64,000 bases of DNA from Epinephelus fuscoguttatus (Eukaryota > Chordata > Actinopteri > Perciformes > Serranidae). Below, piece by piece: positions 10,737 through 21,560 of the stretch. Each line of letters begins with the position of its first letter. Position 1 is the stretch's first letter. A model generated the notes under the pieces. It was not told the origin of the DNA, did no database searches, and was given only the letters and a program-made list of their open reading frames with translations. Made by a program: the position numbers and the translations under genes. Location: contig NC_064761.1 of NCBI RefSeq assembly GCF_011397635.1, forward strand, positions 30,607,643 to 30,671,642. The letters are read 5' to 3'.

Positions 10737-11431
10737 CATTTTATTTATGGGCACCTTTCAGTTTTCTCAAGGACACCTTACAAGACACAGTTTAAAAAAA
10801 AAAAAAACAAGCAGCAATGTATATGTATCCATAGATCATTTCAGTTCAGACAATTCAGTTATATACAATAAGTTAATAAATAACTAGACAAAAATCATGA
10901 TTCTAAATATTAGGTTTAAAATCCTCATAGTCATCATCAGTGCAGGTCACTATATGTGTATCACCATTAAATCAGACCGAATATGCAAAAGTTTATATAC
11001 TTAACTAAACTACAGCCCTGTATGTGGCAGTCACCATACTATATCTTTAGATTTTTTAACAATTTAACAATAGCCTACTTCCTGGATTCCATGCAGACTT
11101 GAGCTGTCTTTATTTATCAGTTCACCCTCGCTTGTTCTTGATCTGTGGCTGATTTACACCCAGATTAACCAACCACATGTTAAAATACAACATCCAAAAG
11201 TTGTAGGGCCTAGTTAATGTCAGATTTTATGAGTCCCAAGTTCATGTTGAACCAGACTCAGATTTTGCATTTTGTTTTAGAAAACAGTTTGCCAGACTGA
11301 AAATCAGTAAAAAGAATAAGATATGTTGCATGTAGTTTTCAAACTTCTTTACTGGTAAATGCTGGCTAAAAGCAAACCAGAGCTGTATCCACAAATTGTG
11401 CTAAATCTTCCAAGGGGTATTAGTGTAAATG

Positions 11432-11580
11432 TATCTGTGTATTGTGGTATGTGTATTTTAGTGTATGTATTGTGGTATGTATACAGTAGTATGTCTTTTG
11501 TAGTAGATGTATTGTCAATATATGTATTGCGGTGTGTGTATTGTAGTATGTGAATTTTGGTGTATGTATTGTTCCTTCCA
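11432..11580. repeat. degenerate TGTATTGTGGTATG minisatellite
   Basis: About ten diverged copies of a 12-16 base unit of the type TGTATTGTRGTATG. The frames open across it on both strands are by-products of the repeat. Confidence 0.65.
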
Positions 11581-13080
11581 TGTTTTTTAGTGTATGATGT
11601 TTAAAACTGTACATTTTAACAACATTGTATGCCTACATGTAAAAGCCCAACTAGGGACAAGAGCTTAAAATTGGCAATGGCTATAAACTCTGTGCAACAC
11701 ACCAGTCACAAATAAATAAAAAAAACTGAAACAGCATGAAAAGTTACAGTAAAGGAGCAGGTACTGACATAAAACGCCAAAACTAACACATAATATCCAC
11801 TGCCTAAACCATTAACAGACATAACTGTCCACGCTCATCCACAGGTGTTCATATTTCCAACAGCACTTAAAGGCAGCATCAGATCTTTATTCCCCACCAT
11901 GGATGTATTCATGTTCCCGTCCTGCATTTCCGCGTTTTTACAGCCCATACCTCCCATTTTACTGGCAGAACACACCCCGCCACATCTGTTACACAACTTT
12001 AATAATCTTCCATTCGCCAGTTTGTCCTGTCCCCCTTGTTTGTGCATAATAACAACAATGTATGTTGTTAGTGACTGTGTCAACTCTGACCTGCGTTAGG
12101 ATTTTACCTTCCATGTAAAGACCACTCGATGGCGCTGCTGATTAGCAGTTACCACAGAAATCCTGTTGGAGATGAACACCAGCTCTCTCAACCCTGGGTT
12201 TATCATAGGATATAACAATTTAACATGTGATTATGAAGGTTGGTAAGACTTGGAAGATAATATTTTTTGCAAGTCTAATTTAGAATAAAATAATCCATAG
12301 ATATTTTAATCAGTGCATTAAGTCACATAAAGTAGCATGATCCAGATAGAATAACTCAAAAATAGCTCAAGTTATCGTGCATGCTGAAATAATATGGGCA
12401 GCTCAGACATACACTGAATGCTGGACACCTCATCGTAAGACTTCTAAACTTGATTCCTTTCACACTTTAATTCACATTTTTGAGGAGCAATTTTTGGAAA
12501 CACCTCAAATCATTAACCTAAATTATGTCAGGATTTTCTGCTGTGTCAGAACTCACATCTGGAAACTAAATAAAATAGATATAATAATAGAATAATGCAG
12601 TTTAAATGTGTCCTGAGTGTACAGGCTACATTGTCTATAAAAATCGCTATAGCCTGTAATTTTATAGAAAGTCTAAAAAGCATTGTGATGTGCTTTATAT
12701 TGGCATGCCGCTAAGAATTTTAGCGATATATCACTTAATGTCACTGTGGTTTTATTCAGTATTTCGATCATACATGTGTCGAAACAAAGCAGAGCAATGG
12801 CTGATCTGATCTGATCAGTGTGATAACGCACGTACTGCACCAAAGCTTGGAGAACACCGTTGCCGAATGACGTCTTTTGTATTTCTTGCATCCACTTCTG
12901 AAGGTTGGGTATAGGCTATATGCCAAGTAGCCTATTACCATAGCAAATGCGCATGCAATAGCCTACGTTGCAAACTTCACATCCAAGTGCAGAACTACAA
13001 ACAGATCCAAATCTTATCCTCCCACAGAAACACGGACGCAGTCTTCATTGGTGCTCCCCAGTCTTGCAGAGCAGTGGAGC

Positions 13081-13422
13081 TATCGGGTGCCAATCAGAGA
13101 CAGAGAGGGAGAGAGAGACGCAGCGGATGCTGATGACGGATCCTCACTGAGAGGATGCTATCGATCGGGCTCGCTGATGCTCTCCCCTCCAGTTTGATAA
13201 ACATGCTGATGTGCGCAATTACACCTTTCCTGCTCCTCACTGGCTTATTGACGAAGGTAGGTGTTACCAGACTTGTGTTGATTGCTCTTGGTCAGATGAA
13301 TGTTTGCACGGGGAAAACAGCCCATCTTCGCGCTGATGCCGTTTGCAGTGATTTAGTTACTTTCCCTTTGCGTAGGTAATGTGAGCAGCGGCCGCACAAC
13401 GCATGGGAAAGCCGAGTCATCA
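13081..13422 (+). promoter_or_regulatory. glis1: probable glis1 promoter and 5' UTR region
   Basis: It contains a GA-rich tract near 13100-13120 and leads into a GC-rich, CpG-containing block with a GCGGCCGC at 13388. A possible short 5' exon ends at 13256 (ACGAAG before GTAGGT), and a pyrimidine-rich acceptor ends at 13375 (CCCTTTGCGTAG). Reading through this junction does not extend the downstream frame, so any such exon would be untranslated. No clear TATA box was found. Confidence 0.35.
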
Positions 13423-13705
13423 ATGCAGAACCCCTCAGCGCTATTCGGGATGGTCAGCCACTGTCAGACCCCAACTTTCACAGACTTCACCGGCTTGTCG
13501 CTGTCCGTGTACGGAGCCAAGACAGCGGACATCTGTGCGCGCAGAGCCGGGAGCGGTGGTTTCGGATCGCAGATTTGCCGGAGCTCCCATGACACCCCGA
13601 CTCACATGAGCTGCGCCAGCCCAAAGAGACTCAGCGTGTCCGAAGAAAAAGCGCATCTGTCAGCCAAAGCTCCGCGCTCGTGCCTCTCGCTTCCACCAGC
13701 GCAAG
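13423..13705 (+). CDS. glis1: glis1 probable first coding exon
   Basis: The frame is open from 13357. The first ATG is at 13423, giving 94 codons plus one base before CAAG/GTAAG at 13706. The end phase is 1, with G as the last base. Exon 2 begins with TG, so the join makes GTG (V) and continues VNGAYCSEK. That matches the VNG start of the equivalent block in the long form of human GLIS1. The peptide (MQNPSALFGM at the start, KRLSVSEEKAHLS near the end) is serine-rich, looks disordered and is not obviously conserved. The case therefore rests on phase, GC content, position and the donor. The intron to exon 2 would be 34.4 kb. An alternative 5' exon outside my recognition is possible. Confidence 0.6.
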
Positions 13706-14407
13706 GTAAGCCCCCCTAGGTCCAAATCAGAGCAGCACCCACAACTCTTTAATTGATGCGTTTGGGGGTTATAAACGTGATTTCTGAACGAGGTGGATAA
13801 ATTTGAGTGGTATTTAATGTAATAATGATCATTGCTCTTTTTAAAACAAACAATAAGGTTAAAAATAACAAACTCAGTCAAACAGCAGCCCTGTCAGTCT
13901 TGCCATTTTCACCAATTAGCAGTTTCGAGGTTATTTGAGATAAAAGTCTTCCAAAATAATGTTGCTTCCATATGTCTCCTCCGGAGCATCCTTTGAAGCA
14001 GCCGTACTGTGTATTTGTGTTGAGAGAGCCCTGTTTGCAGTTGTGGATTAGGCTTGATAATTAAACCCAGAGCTCACTTGGATCCTCGGCCAATTCATAA
14101 ATAACACCAGAATCAAAGTCTGCGTTGCACACGAAGGCCATGTGAAGTGATGTACAGTATGTGGAGCAACTGCCAAGCAAGTGCGCATTTCCTATGGATG
14201 TTAACAAGGCATGGCAGCGTTTAATTCATGAGAGGATTAGTGTGATGTTGGCTCATTTAGTTAAATATGGCAAACATGGCAACTCAAAATTTTGACAGTT
14301 TAAAACAATATTTTTTAGGAATAATGAACACATATTTTTCCCCCTCACATTTGTAACAGTATTAATCATAAATATAATTAACTCTACACGCTCAAATTAT
14401 GCCTCCT

Positions 14408-14433
14408 AAAAAAAAAAAAAAAAAAAAAAAAAA
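14408..14433. repeat. poly(A) run
   Basis: Twenty-six consecutive A with no recognisable SINE body attached on the left. Confidence 0.95.
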
Positions 14434-16575
14434 GTAGAATAAACTTTGACATGGGCTCATCAGTGAAAGCGAAAACTTTTAAAACAATTACATAGATGAA
14501 ATGAGCACTGTCATACAGATAGCATCCAGAGTGGAAACTGGGCTTGGAGTCTCCGTGGAAGCCTGCTCCATCCTGTTTAGACAGAGTGTTGTTGTGAGAG
14601 GGCGGAGGTAATTACAGCCCCATCCTAAATTATGATTAGACGGAACAGACTTTTATATTAGCAATCATCCTTGCAGCAAGAAGAGGATCAACGGATTTGA
14701 TTATTGTTTCTTCTTGCTAAACACAAACCATATGTCTGCCGAATGTGTCTCAGCATTTATGAGTTCTCTTGGAGCACAGTTGTGCCCTCAGCCCTCCATC
14801 CCCAGCATCCCGAAACAGAATGAATTGTCTCATTGTCTTTGCGACGCTTTTGAACTCGCTTCCCGTAAATTGTGGGAATGCAAGATGTGCTATGCGTTTG
14901 TGGATTATGTTGAGCAGATTAACATTGAGGCAGACACATAGTATCTGTTTGTTTGGTTCTGACTCTGCAAGGCGGTTGAGTGATATTTTAATAGCTTCAG
15001 TATCTTGCGGGCTTATGAATTAAAATAGTTTTCAGCCTCATTTTGGAGTGCAAAACAAATAACCCAACATCATCATCTTTATGCACATACTGATTCAACT
15101 ACAAAGCAAAACATGTAACAGCAGTAATACATTTTCACATTATATTTTACATTTAAAATTTCAGATATAAAAAGTTTATTCAGTTCATCTTGTACTTCTA
15201 GTGTTGCTCTCTCCCTCCTATATGATCATGCACTGTATTCCAGACATTTTGTGTTGTTTTATAGTCTCTTATGGTGAGCATGGAGTATGAAAGTGATCTC
15301 AGTACTCATCAGTCTTTTGTATCATGCCTCATTTGAGGCTGATCGTATTACATACTCCCATTTGGGGACAGAGCTGGATTTTAAACTGCATTCTCAACCA
15401 TTGCTTTAGATTTATACTGAAAGGAATCTTTGAACAAACACAGACTGTAATATTTATCCTGATGGAAGTGAGACACTGGAGGACGAACTTACCTCAGACT
15501 GGAGATTTCTGACCTCTAACTGTGCGTGCGGTGATTGCAAAATGTTAACGATTACTCAGTGATAAAATGATGATAAAATATTATGCACTGCTGATGTTTC
15601 ATCGAATCCTAATTGTGGGATTTTTTTGGGGAGGGAAGCTGTACCATGATGTACTCTGAGGCATTCAGTGCTGCGATGTTGATTTCCTAATTACTCCCAA
15701 AAAATGCAAGTCTTTGTTGTATGTAAATTTTTTATTATGTCAGTTTGTGTGCATCCATGTGTGTTTACAAGTGTATAATCAAGTGAGAGTGAGAAAGCTT
15801 GTGTGCTAATTAAAGAGTTATAAAACTGAAGTGCAGTCGTGTCGGTAGATTCTCGATACAGGCATTGGTTTTGATTTTTACGAACCAGGTATCCTGAATG
15901 AAAAAATAACTCAACATTTAGTCACCCTCATTGTTTATATGCCGTTGCATTTTAAGAAATGTTCCCAGCATAAATCCAAGGACAATAATTCTATATTTTT
16001 CTTTGAGTTAAGACAAGTGACCTATGTCACACCTGGTCCGAAGGTTTGGAAACCATGCGTATTGCTTTTTGTGAGTGGAACAGCGGCTGATCATCCTTAC
16101 ACTGCGAGTCCACTGTGCTATAAATATTAGTGCCCACCAGCAAAGAAAATATTTAGCTTGCAAAGAAAAACACTTGACCCCTCTTGAAAAAGAATATCAG
16201 GTTTGAATGGAGTGTGTACTCTAGCATCATTTGATACCTTACTAAAGTTTCTCCTGGCCGGGACGAAGCTGCCTCGGCTGTGAGCTTATTTGAGGAAAAT
16301 GTTTGAGTTAGAGGAGTGTGCCGGAGTCCCAAACTCCCTCTCTCAGATAAATGCAGAGGTCTGTCTGTTGATTCAGCCTGTAAAGAGATGAGTAATGGGA
16401 TTTTGGATTTAATCATTGTCGGGACTTTTTTACATTGCTATGGCTGTTTCTTGCTGTCTTTTGCCAACACACATCATCCTGACATGTTTTCTATAAAACC
16501 GTATATAGAATATTTATACATGCACACCTGTATGCAGGCACGCAACCCCACCAGCATCCTTTGCTAATACATACA

Positions 16576-16668
16576 GACACTGCCAGCATGTGCTGAACAC
16601 ACACACTAAGCACACATGCCACACACTGACATACTCGCACACATGTGTATGCACACACACACACACAC
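16576..16668. repeat. CA-rich region ending in a (CA)n microsatellite
   Basis: Imperfect ACACA/CATGC-rich DNA, perfect from about 16652 to 16668, followed by a T run. Confidence 0.8.
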
Positions 16669-17579
16669 TTTTTTTGTGGTGAAATGGCATTGGCACCAAT
16701 GTTGAATTTCCTTAAAATGACTTAGTTTCCTGTGTTTTCCCCAGCAGCATTTGTAGACGTCAGACTGCAGGGCGATAATCTGACTGTTATGAGAAACAAC
16801 CGACCATTACAGCCCCGCTTTGAGCCTCTCCTGTGTCAAACGCTTAATGACAGCTTAGCAGTAGCTTGTGAATAGTTTTGGTTGTGTGTGCACAGAGCAA
16901 CACATTAAGTGCTTTTGGTGAAGTCACAAATTCTAATTAAACTATGTGGTTTATTTATTATTATTATTCTTTGTGGAAAGAGGAGTGGAGGATTGACATA
17001 AATTTTCTCTTCAGTTTCTCTGCTGGACAGATTTCATCCTCACTTTAAAAGCAAAAATATCTCTTCATAGAAATTCTGATATAGAAGAATAATTGATAAT
17101 ACAAATGTTCCCAAAAATATTCACATTATTCATCATCAAAGTACTCAAACATATGGCACTTAGCCTAACCCACAAGGAAACTGGTGTTCACATTTGAAAT
17201 ATCTTTGTGTTCCAGTGTCTTCTTTGGGTAGTTGTCTAGAGTTGTCTAAAATAAATCTTCAGATTTGTGTCACATAAAATGTTTATACAGCTATAATTCT
17301 GGGAAAATGTTTGCTTCAGCTGTTTCAAGGGGTTTCGAATTTCCTAAATTACGGCGGACGTCAGGCTTGTAATTGCTTTGAGTTTGGCTTTGATGTGTGC
17401 ACAGATCATATTATTTATTCCTATTGCTTCTCAGTATTTTCTTTTGGTTTTGATTTGTGAACCAGTTGTGATTTGTTGTTATACCCATTTTGCTGACTCA
17501 GGGGTATGACAGTAGTCTTTGTCAGTGCTTCAAGAGTGTAAATGATGGTTTAATAGAAATAGTTCTTTGTTAACTTGTT

Positions 17580-18035
17580 CCTTAATGCTGAAAAGACCAA
17601 AGAGAATGAATGGATGGATCACAGGGGGGAAATGATTCAGCAGGTGACACAGCGCAAATATTTAGGTGTGAGTTTAAATTAGTCACCCCATGTTAAAATT
17701 TTACGATCTTAAATCAATCCTTAATTGAGTTTTCTTTTGTAGATTAAAGCTCTGTGGAGAGATTAAGAGCATAATGACGTTCTCCCACAGTGAAACTATT
17801 GAGTCAGTAATTCACTATGGTGTCACAGTCTGTTTTGGCAATATAACTGTGAAATTAAAATTTCAAGTCCAGAATTTGATAAGACAACCAGGGAAAATCA
17901 CGGGTCTTTTGACTCCAACATCTCTGCAGGAGATTTTTAAAGAAGAAACTGATAAGCAAACTCATTTGCCTGGTCCTAACAATGTCCTCCACAATGAATA
18001 TGTGCTTCTGCCATTCAGTAGAAGGTATAGACGTG
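17580..18035 (+). pseudogene. decayed LINE ORF2 C-terminal fragment, left part
   Basis: The translated blocks LNAEKTKEM, then ESVIHYGVTVCFGN, LIRQPGKITG and LHNEYVLLPFSRRYR follow the order seen near the C-terminus of fish non-LTR reverse transcriptases (LN-KTKEM, a SVL-YG--WYGN block, KTAGKI-G, LHSEY-LLPSGRRYR). There are several stops and frame shifts between 17650 and 17770. The fragment is cut exactly after RRYR by the SINE beginning at 18036. Upstream ORF2 domains were not found, so it is a 5'-truncated copy. Confidence 0.65.
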
Positions 18036-18238
18036 GGGCGTCGGTGGCTTAGTGGTAGAGCAGGCACCCCATGTACAAGGGCACACATGCACAGCGGCCC
18101 GGGTTCGAATCCAGCCTGTGGCCCTTTGCTGCATGTCATTCCCCCTCTCTCTGTCCCCCTTTCATGCTTACCTGTCCTGTCCAATAAAGGCAAAATGCCC
18201 TAAAAAATATCTTTAAAAAAAAAACAAAAAAAAAAAAC
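18036..18238 (+). mobile_element. tRNA-derived SINE
   Basis: The head is tRNA-like: A box TGGCTTAGTGG (18045-18055) and B box GGGTTCGAATCC (18101-18112). A unique body with CCTTTGCTGCATGTCATTCC follows, then a CAATAAAGG-type tail and an A-rich end. The spacing between boxes and the missing acceptor stem show that it is a SINE and not a functional tRNA gene. It interrupts the LINE fragment. Confidence 0.88.
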
Positions 18239-18301
18239 AGCGTACAACGTATATTATGCATACATTGTCTTTAGTGCAGCAGTGAAATGGGGGGTTAATA
18301 T

Positions 18302-19274
18302 TAGGGCTGCATAATATTGGAAAAAACTGACATCGGGATCGGATACATATTGCGATATTAAAAAATACAATAATTTTCACCAGATGACTTAAAGTAAGAA
18401 AATTAAAAAATAGTGGCCTTTACTCACCACAGCTGCAGAGGCTACCAGCTTCATGTGAAACAGACTACATTATAAAAGGGCCGTTATTTATTAATCCCTC
18501 TGTATCTTTATATTTTTACTTTTTACCCGCTCCTGTTGTTTCATAAAGTTAATGCATTGTGTTGTCATTTCAAACTCAACACTTCCTGAATTTGTTTCAA
18601 ATTAAAAGCCCTGTATAACCTCGGTTGAGAGAATCCATCCATTTGCTATTGTGGCTTTTATTGTGAAACCTTTGTAGGAACTTGTTGTGGAGGATTCAGT
18701 GGCTTGTATGTTTGTGTACAGTACTTTAAATGTAGCTCCTGCCGTCTGGTGGCGCTTTTTAGGTGACTACAACAATATTTCGGCTGGCACATGAACAGAC
18801 ACAGTAACTGAAATAATAGTAGAAGTAATAAAAACAGGACAAAACGACCGGGGATAATTGGTGTGGACCATCGTGTAGTGTGTCATGTCTGTTGGCCAAG
18901 TCAAGGCACGATTTTAGGACTCCACAATCGTGTAATGTGACATAGTGACTTTCAGAACATACCAGGCATAAATCCTCCTTTACCGTTTCTCTCTCTTGCA
19001 TGTCGCTTATTTTCAGTTTGACTGCAGCATGTGCACGAGAGGGGGAGGGGCTGCTGAGTGCTTGGAGAGGGAGCAACTGAGAGAGAGAATGAGCTACAGA
19101 GAGAGAGAGGCGAACGGAGCGGAGAAGGAGCTTTCTTCAGAGCTGCTTTTCTGAAGCAAAACAAAAGTTTACAAATGTTCTAAAAAAAAAACGAGAAAAC
19201 ATTGCATGCGATGTGACTATCGCACATGTGCACATCGCGATGGCGATGTTCAAACGATATATCGTGCAGCCCTA
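18302..19274. mobile_element. non-autonomous hAT-type transposon with exact 8-bp duplication
   Basis: The left end is TAGGGCTGCATAATAT. The right end, read inverted, is TAGGGCTGCACGATAT. The element is flanked by identical GTTAATAT octamers (18294-18301 and 19275-19282), the 8-bp duplication expected of hAT transposases. The 973 bp interior shows no transposase. The exact duplication suggests a fairly recent insertion. Confidence 0.93.
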
Positions 19275-21536
19275 GTTAATATGATCTTTTTTTCTGAAAT
19301 ATTAATTTGGCTTCAGTTTGCACATTTTTAATACTTGTTTAGAGTGCTTTTTATGATATATTTCTATGTCTAGGTGTTGTTTCAGTTTATGAATTGTGGA
19401 AACTTAAATGTAATGCACTCGGCTGTGTGTGTGCGTATGTGAATGGTTCAGCAGCCTTTGTGCCCAAACTTTTCTTTTTTTTGTCTTTTTCTTTCTCAAA
19501 AATTTGAATGATTGTATTTTTAACTATACTCTGGCAAAGCTGAAAACCAATTATGGCTGTAATCCAGATCCTCAGATACACAATTATCTAAAAATGTTGG
19601 TTTTATAAGCCACTTTCATGTTCACATTTGCCCCCAAAAATGTAGGTTATAACAATATACTCATTTCTGTCCTAAAGCAAACTATTTTTTCTAGCTGAAT
19701 TGCAGTTGACACACTGAATTGCTGCCACCACTGCGGATCAACTGGAGCACCAAGATATCTTATTTATTACGGCTGAAGTCTGACAGAGCAGCTGAAGATG
19801 TCAGCATCACTGTCGGTCAATATGCCAGAAGGTTGTAGCAGTGAGGGAAGGTTATAGCTGTTCCTCCCAGATGTTGTGAAAGACTGAACAACCCTCAGAG
19901 GAAACATTTCGCTGTCATTGCTGCTAAAAGAGATTTGACCTTTTATTGAACTTGTGGAACACTTGGTGTCACGGCCGAGGTTAACCGAGCAATTTTTTTT
20001 TTGTACCAGATGGCGAAGAGGTTATAGAGTGCATTTTTTTGGTATTGCTTGTCAGTTTGATGATATTTTACATAGAATTTGTCAACAGGAATTGACTGAC
20101 AAACAACCTAACATCCTCTCCTTTCTGCATTTGTGCCTCTAAATCATGTGGAACGATACATACAGGCCTGTTTATGTGTATCCAAGTAGTACAATGATAG
20201 TAACATTCTTCTCACAAGTTTTCTCACCAGTCACTACATTCCCATGAGCTAAAGAGAGCGCCTCAGCCCACGTCTTTTGCGTCTTGCATGAGCTCAGCAG
20301 TGAGTTATGGGCAAATGTGAGGGTGCTGCCTGGGAAGGGTGTTGCAGGGTGTAATGTTTGCAGCATGTTCCATTGATTCATAAAGCGAAGGCCCGGTGAT
20401 GATTCTGCAGCGGTATTCCCGTAAACCTCTGTCTGGCCGAGACGCTGAGGAGGGAATGCTGGGTAATGGAATGAGAGCGCTTCCTGAGTCACAGCCACTA
20501 GAGAGGGAGAGTTAGAGAACACCCCTGGTTTGGCATCTGCTTGGCTGAATCACCTCAATCAAACTTGGCCGGGAATATGCATGACGTGTGTGGAAACGGG
20601 AGATAAGTGGCAGCGGAAGAGACGAGTGTTGCATCAACTTGACTGAGGTTGGATTCAAAGAGAGGAGGAGGAGATTTATGAGAGGTTGAGACTGTTTCAG
20701 CTTGAGTATCTTCTGATTAGTCCTCTGAGGTTGCAGAATGAACATGTGCGTGTATGAAGCCACAAACAAACAGAAACAAAACTTGTAGCGCTGCCACCTC
20801 TCCGCTGTCCTTTTTCTTCACCGTAGTCGGTGTCGGTCAGGTCAGATGTTCTCATTCTTATGTGACCAGTGTGGTATGATTATTGCATCTCACTGTAACC
20901 AAAGGAATGCTGACTTTCATTCTGCCAACAAATTCAACCAGTCAGTCACAGAGCAAAAATATGATCTGGTTTGAGTAAGTGTCGAAATATCACTGGAATA
21001 CCAGAAGAAATGTGCTCTGGGCCTCAGTATAATCAAGAAAAAGCTGCAGAGTTGGCTCAGATATGTCATCATAAAAATGTATTTTTAGTCTAAACCTTGC
21101 CTTGAGAAGTACTCACAAAGTTTCACACACTACACTTTTGCTGATGAGGGGAACAAGATGCCAGGTCTTTGTGAATTAGATTTGTTTTCCCTTTTTAACA
21201 ATTTGCAAGCAAACATAAAGCGACTTCTTTCTGATTCTTTTCGCCTGGACAGACATGCCACAGCTGACCACATGTCTATAGAGTCTGTATTACTCATGCA
21301 TTTTCAGACAGCAGCGACTCCTCTCGCAGACCTCTCTGTATGACTTAGCACACGGGTGGGTTTTTGATTTACATCTCGGCTGTGCCACTTGCTGTTCTTG
21401 GCTCGACGCTGCTGTGCTTCATCAAAGAAAAATCCGCTCCACTCTGACTGTGGCAGTTTAGACGGCCATCCGCCGCTGCGCTGCCTTTGCCAGAGCTGAC
21501 TGGGCCCTCGCAGCTGTCAGCTGGAGAAGGAGACAG

Positions 21537-21560
21537 ACAGAGAGAGAGAGAGAGAGGGAG
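21537..21560. repeat. (GA)n microsatellite
   Basis: GACAGACAGAGAGAGAGAGA-type tract inside intron 1. Confidence 0.8.

Larger units (their letters stand above)
8619..13080. other. shared upstream region between divergent dio1 and glis1
   Basis: It holds the dio1 promoter side on the left and the glis1 promoter side on the right. I see no supported exon of a third gene, although NDC1 and YIPF1 lie between these genes in human. Contents noticed: a (CT)n tract, a GCTAACGTTAGCT-rich stretch, a (TAA)n array followed by a repeat-like TTTATTTATGGGCACCTTTC, and a degenerate TGTATTG minisatellite. Confidence 0.6.

Noticed and set aside
13155..13379. 74-codon frame with a hydrophobic stretch upstream of glis1
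   Set aside because: It does not join in frame to glis1 and resembles no signal peptide-bearing protein I know. It is better explained as 5' UTR.
18036..18112. tRNA gene suggested by intact A and B boxes
   Set aside because: The boxes are followed by a SINE body and an A-rich tail, the box spacing and acceptor stem are wrong for a tRNA, and the block interrupts a LINE relic.
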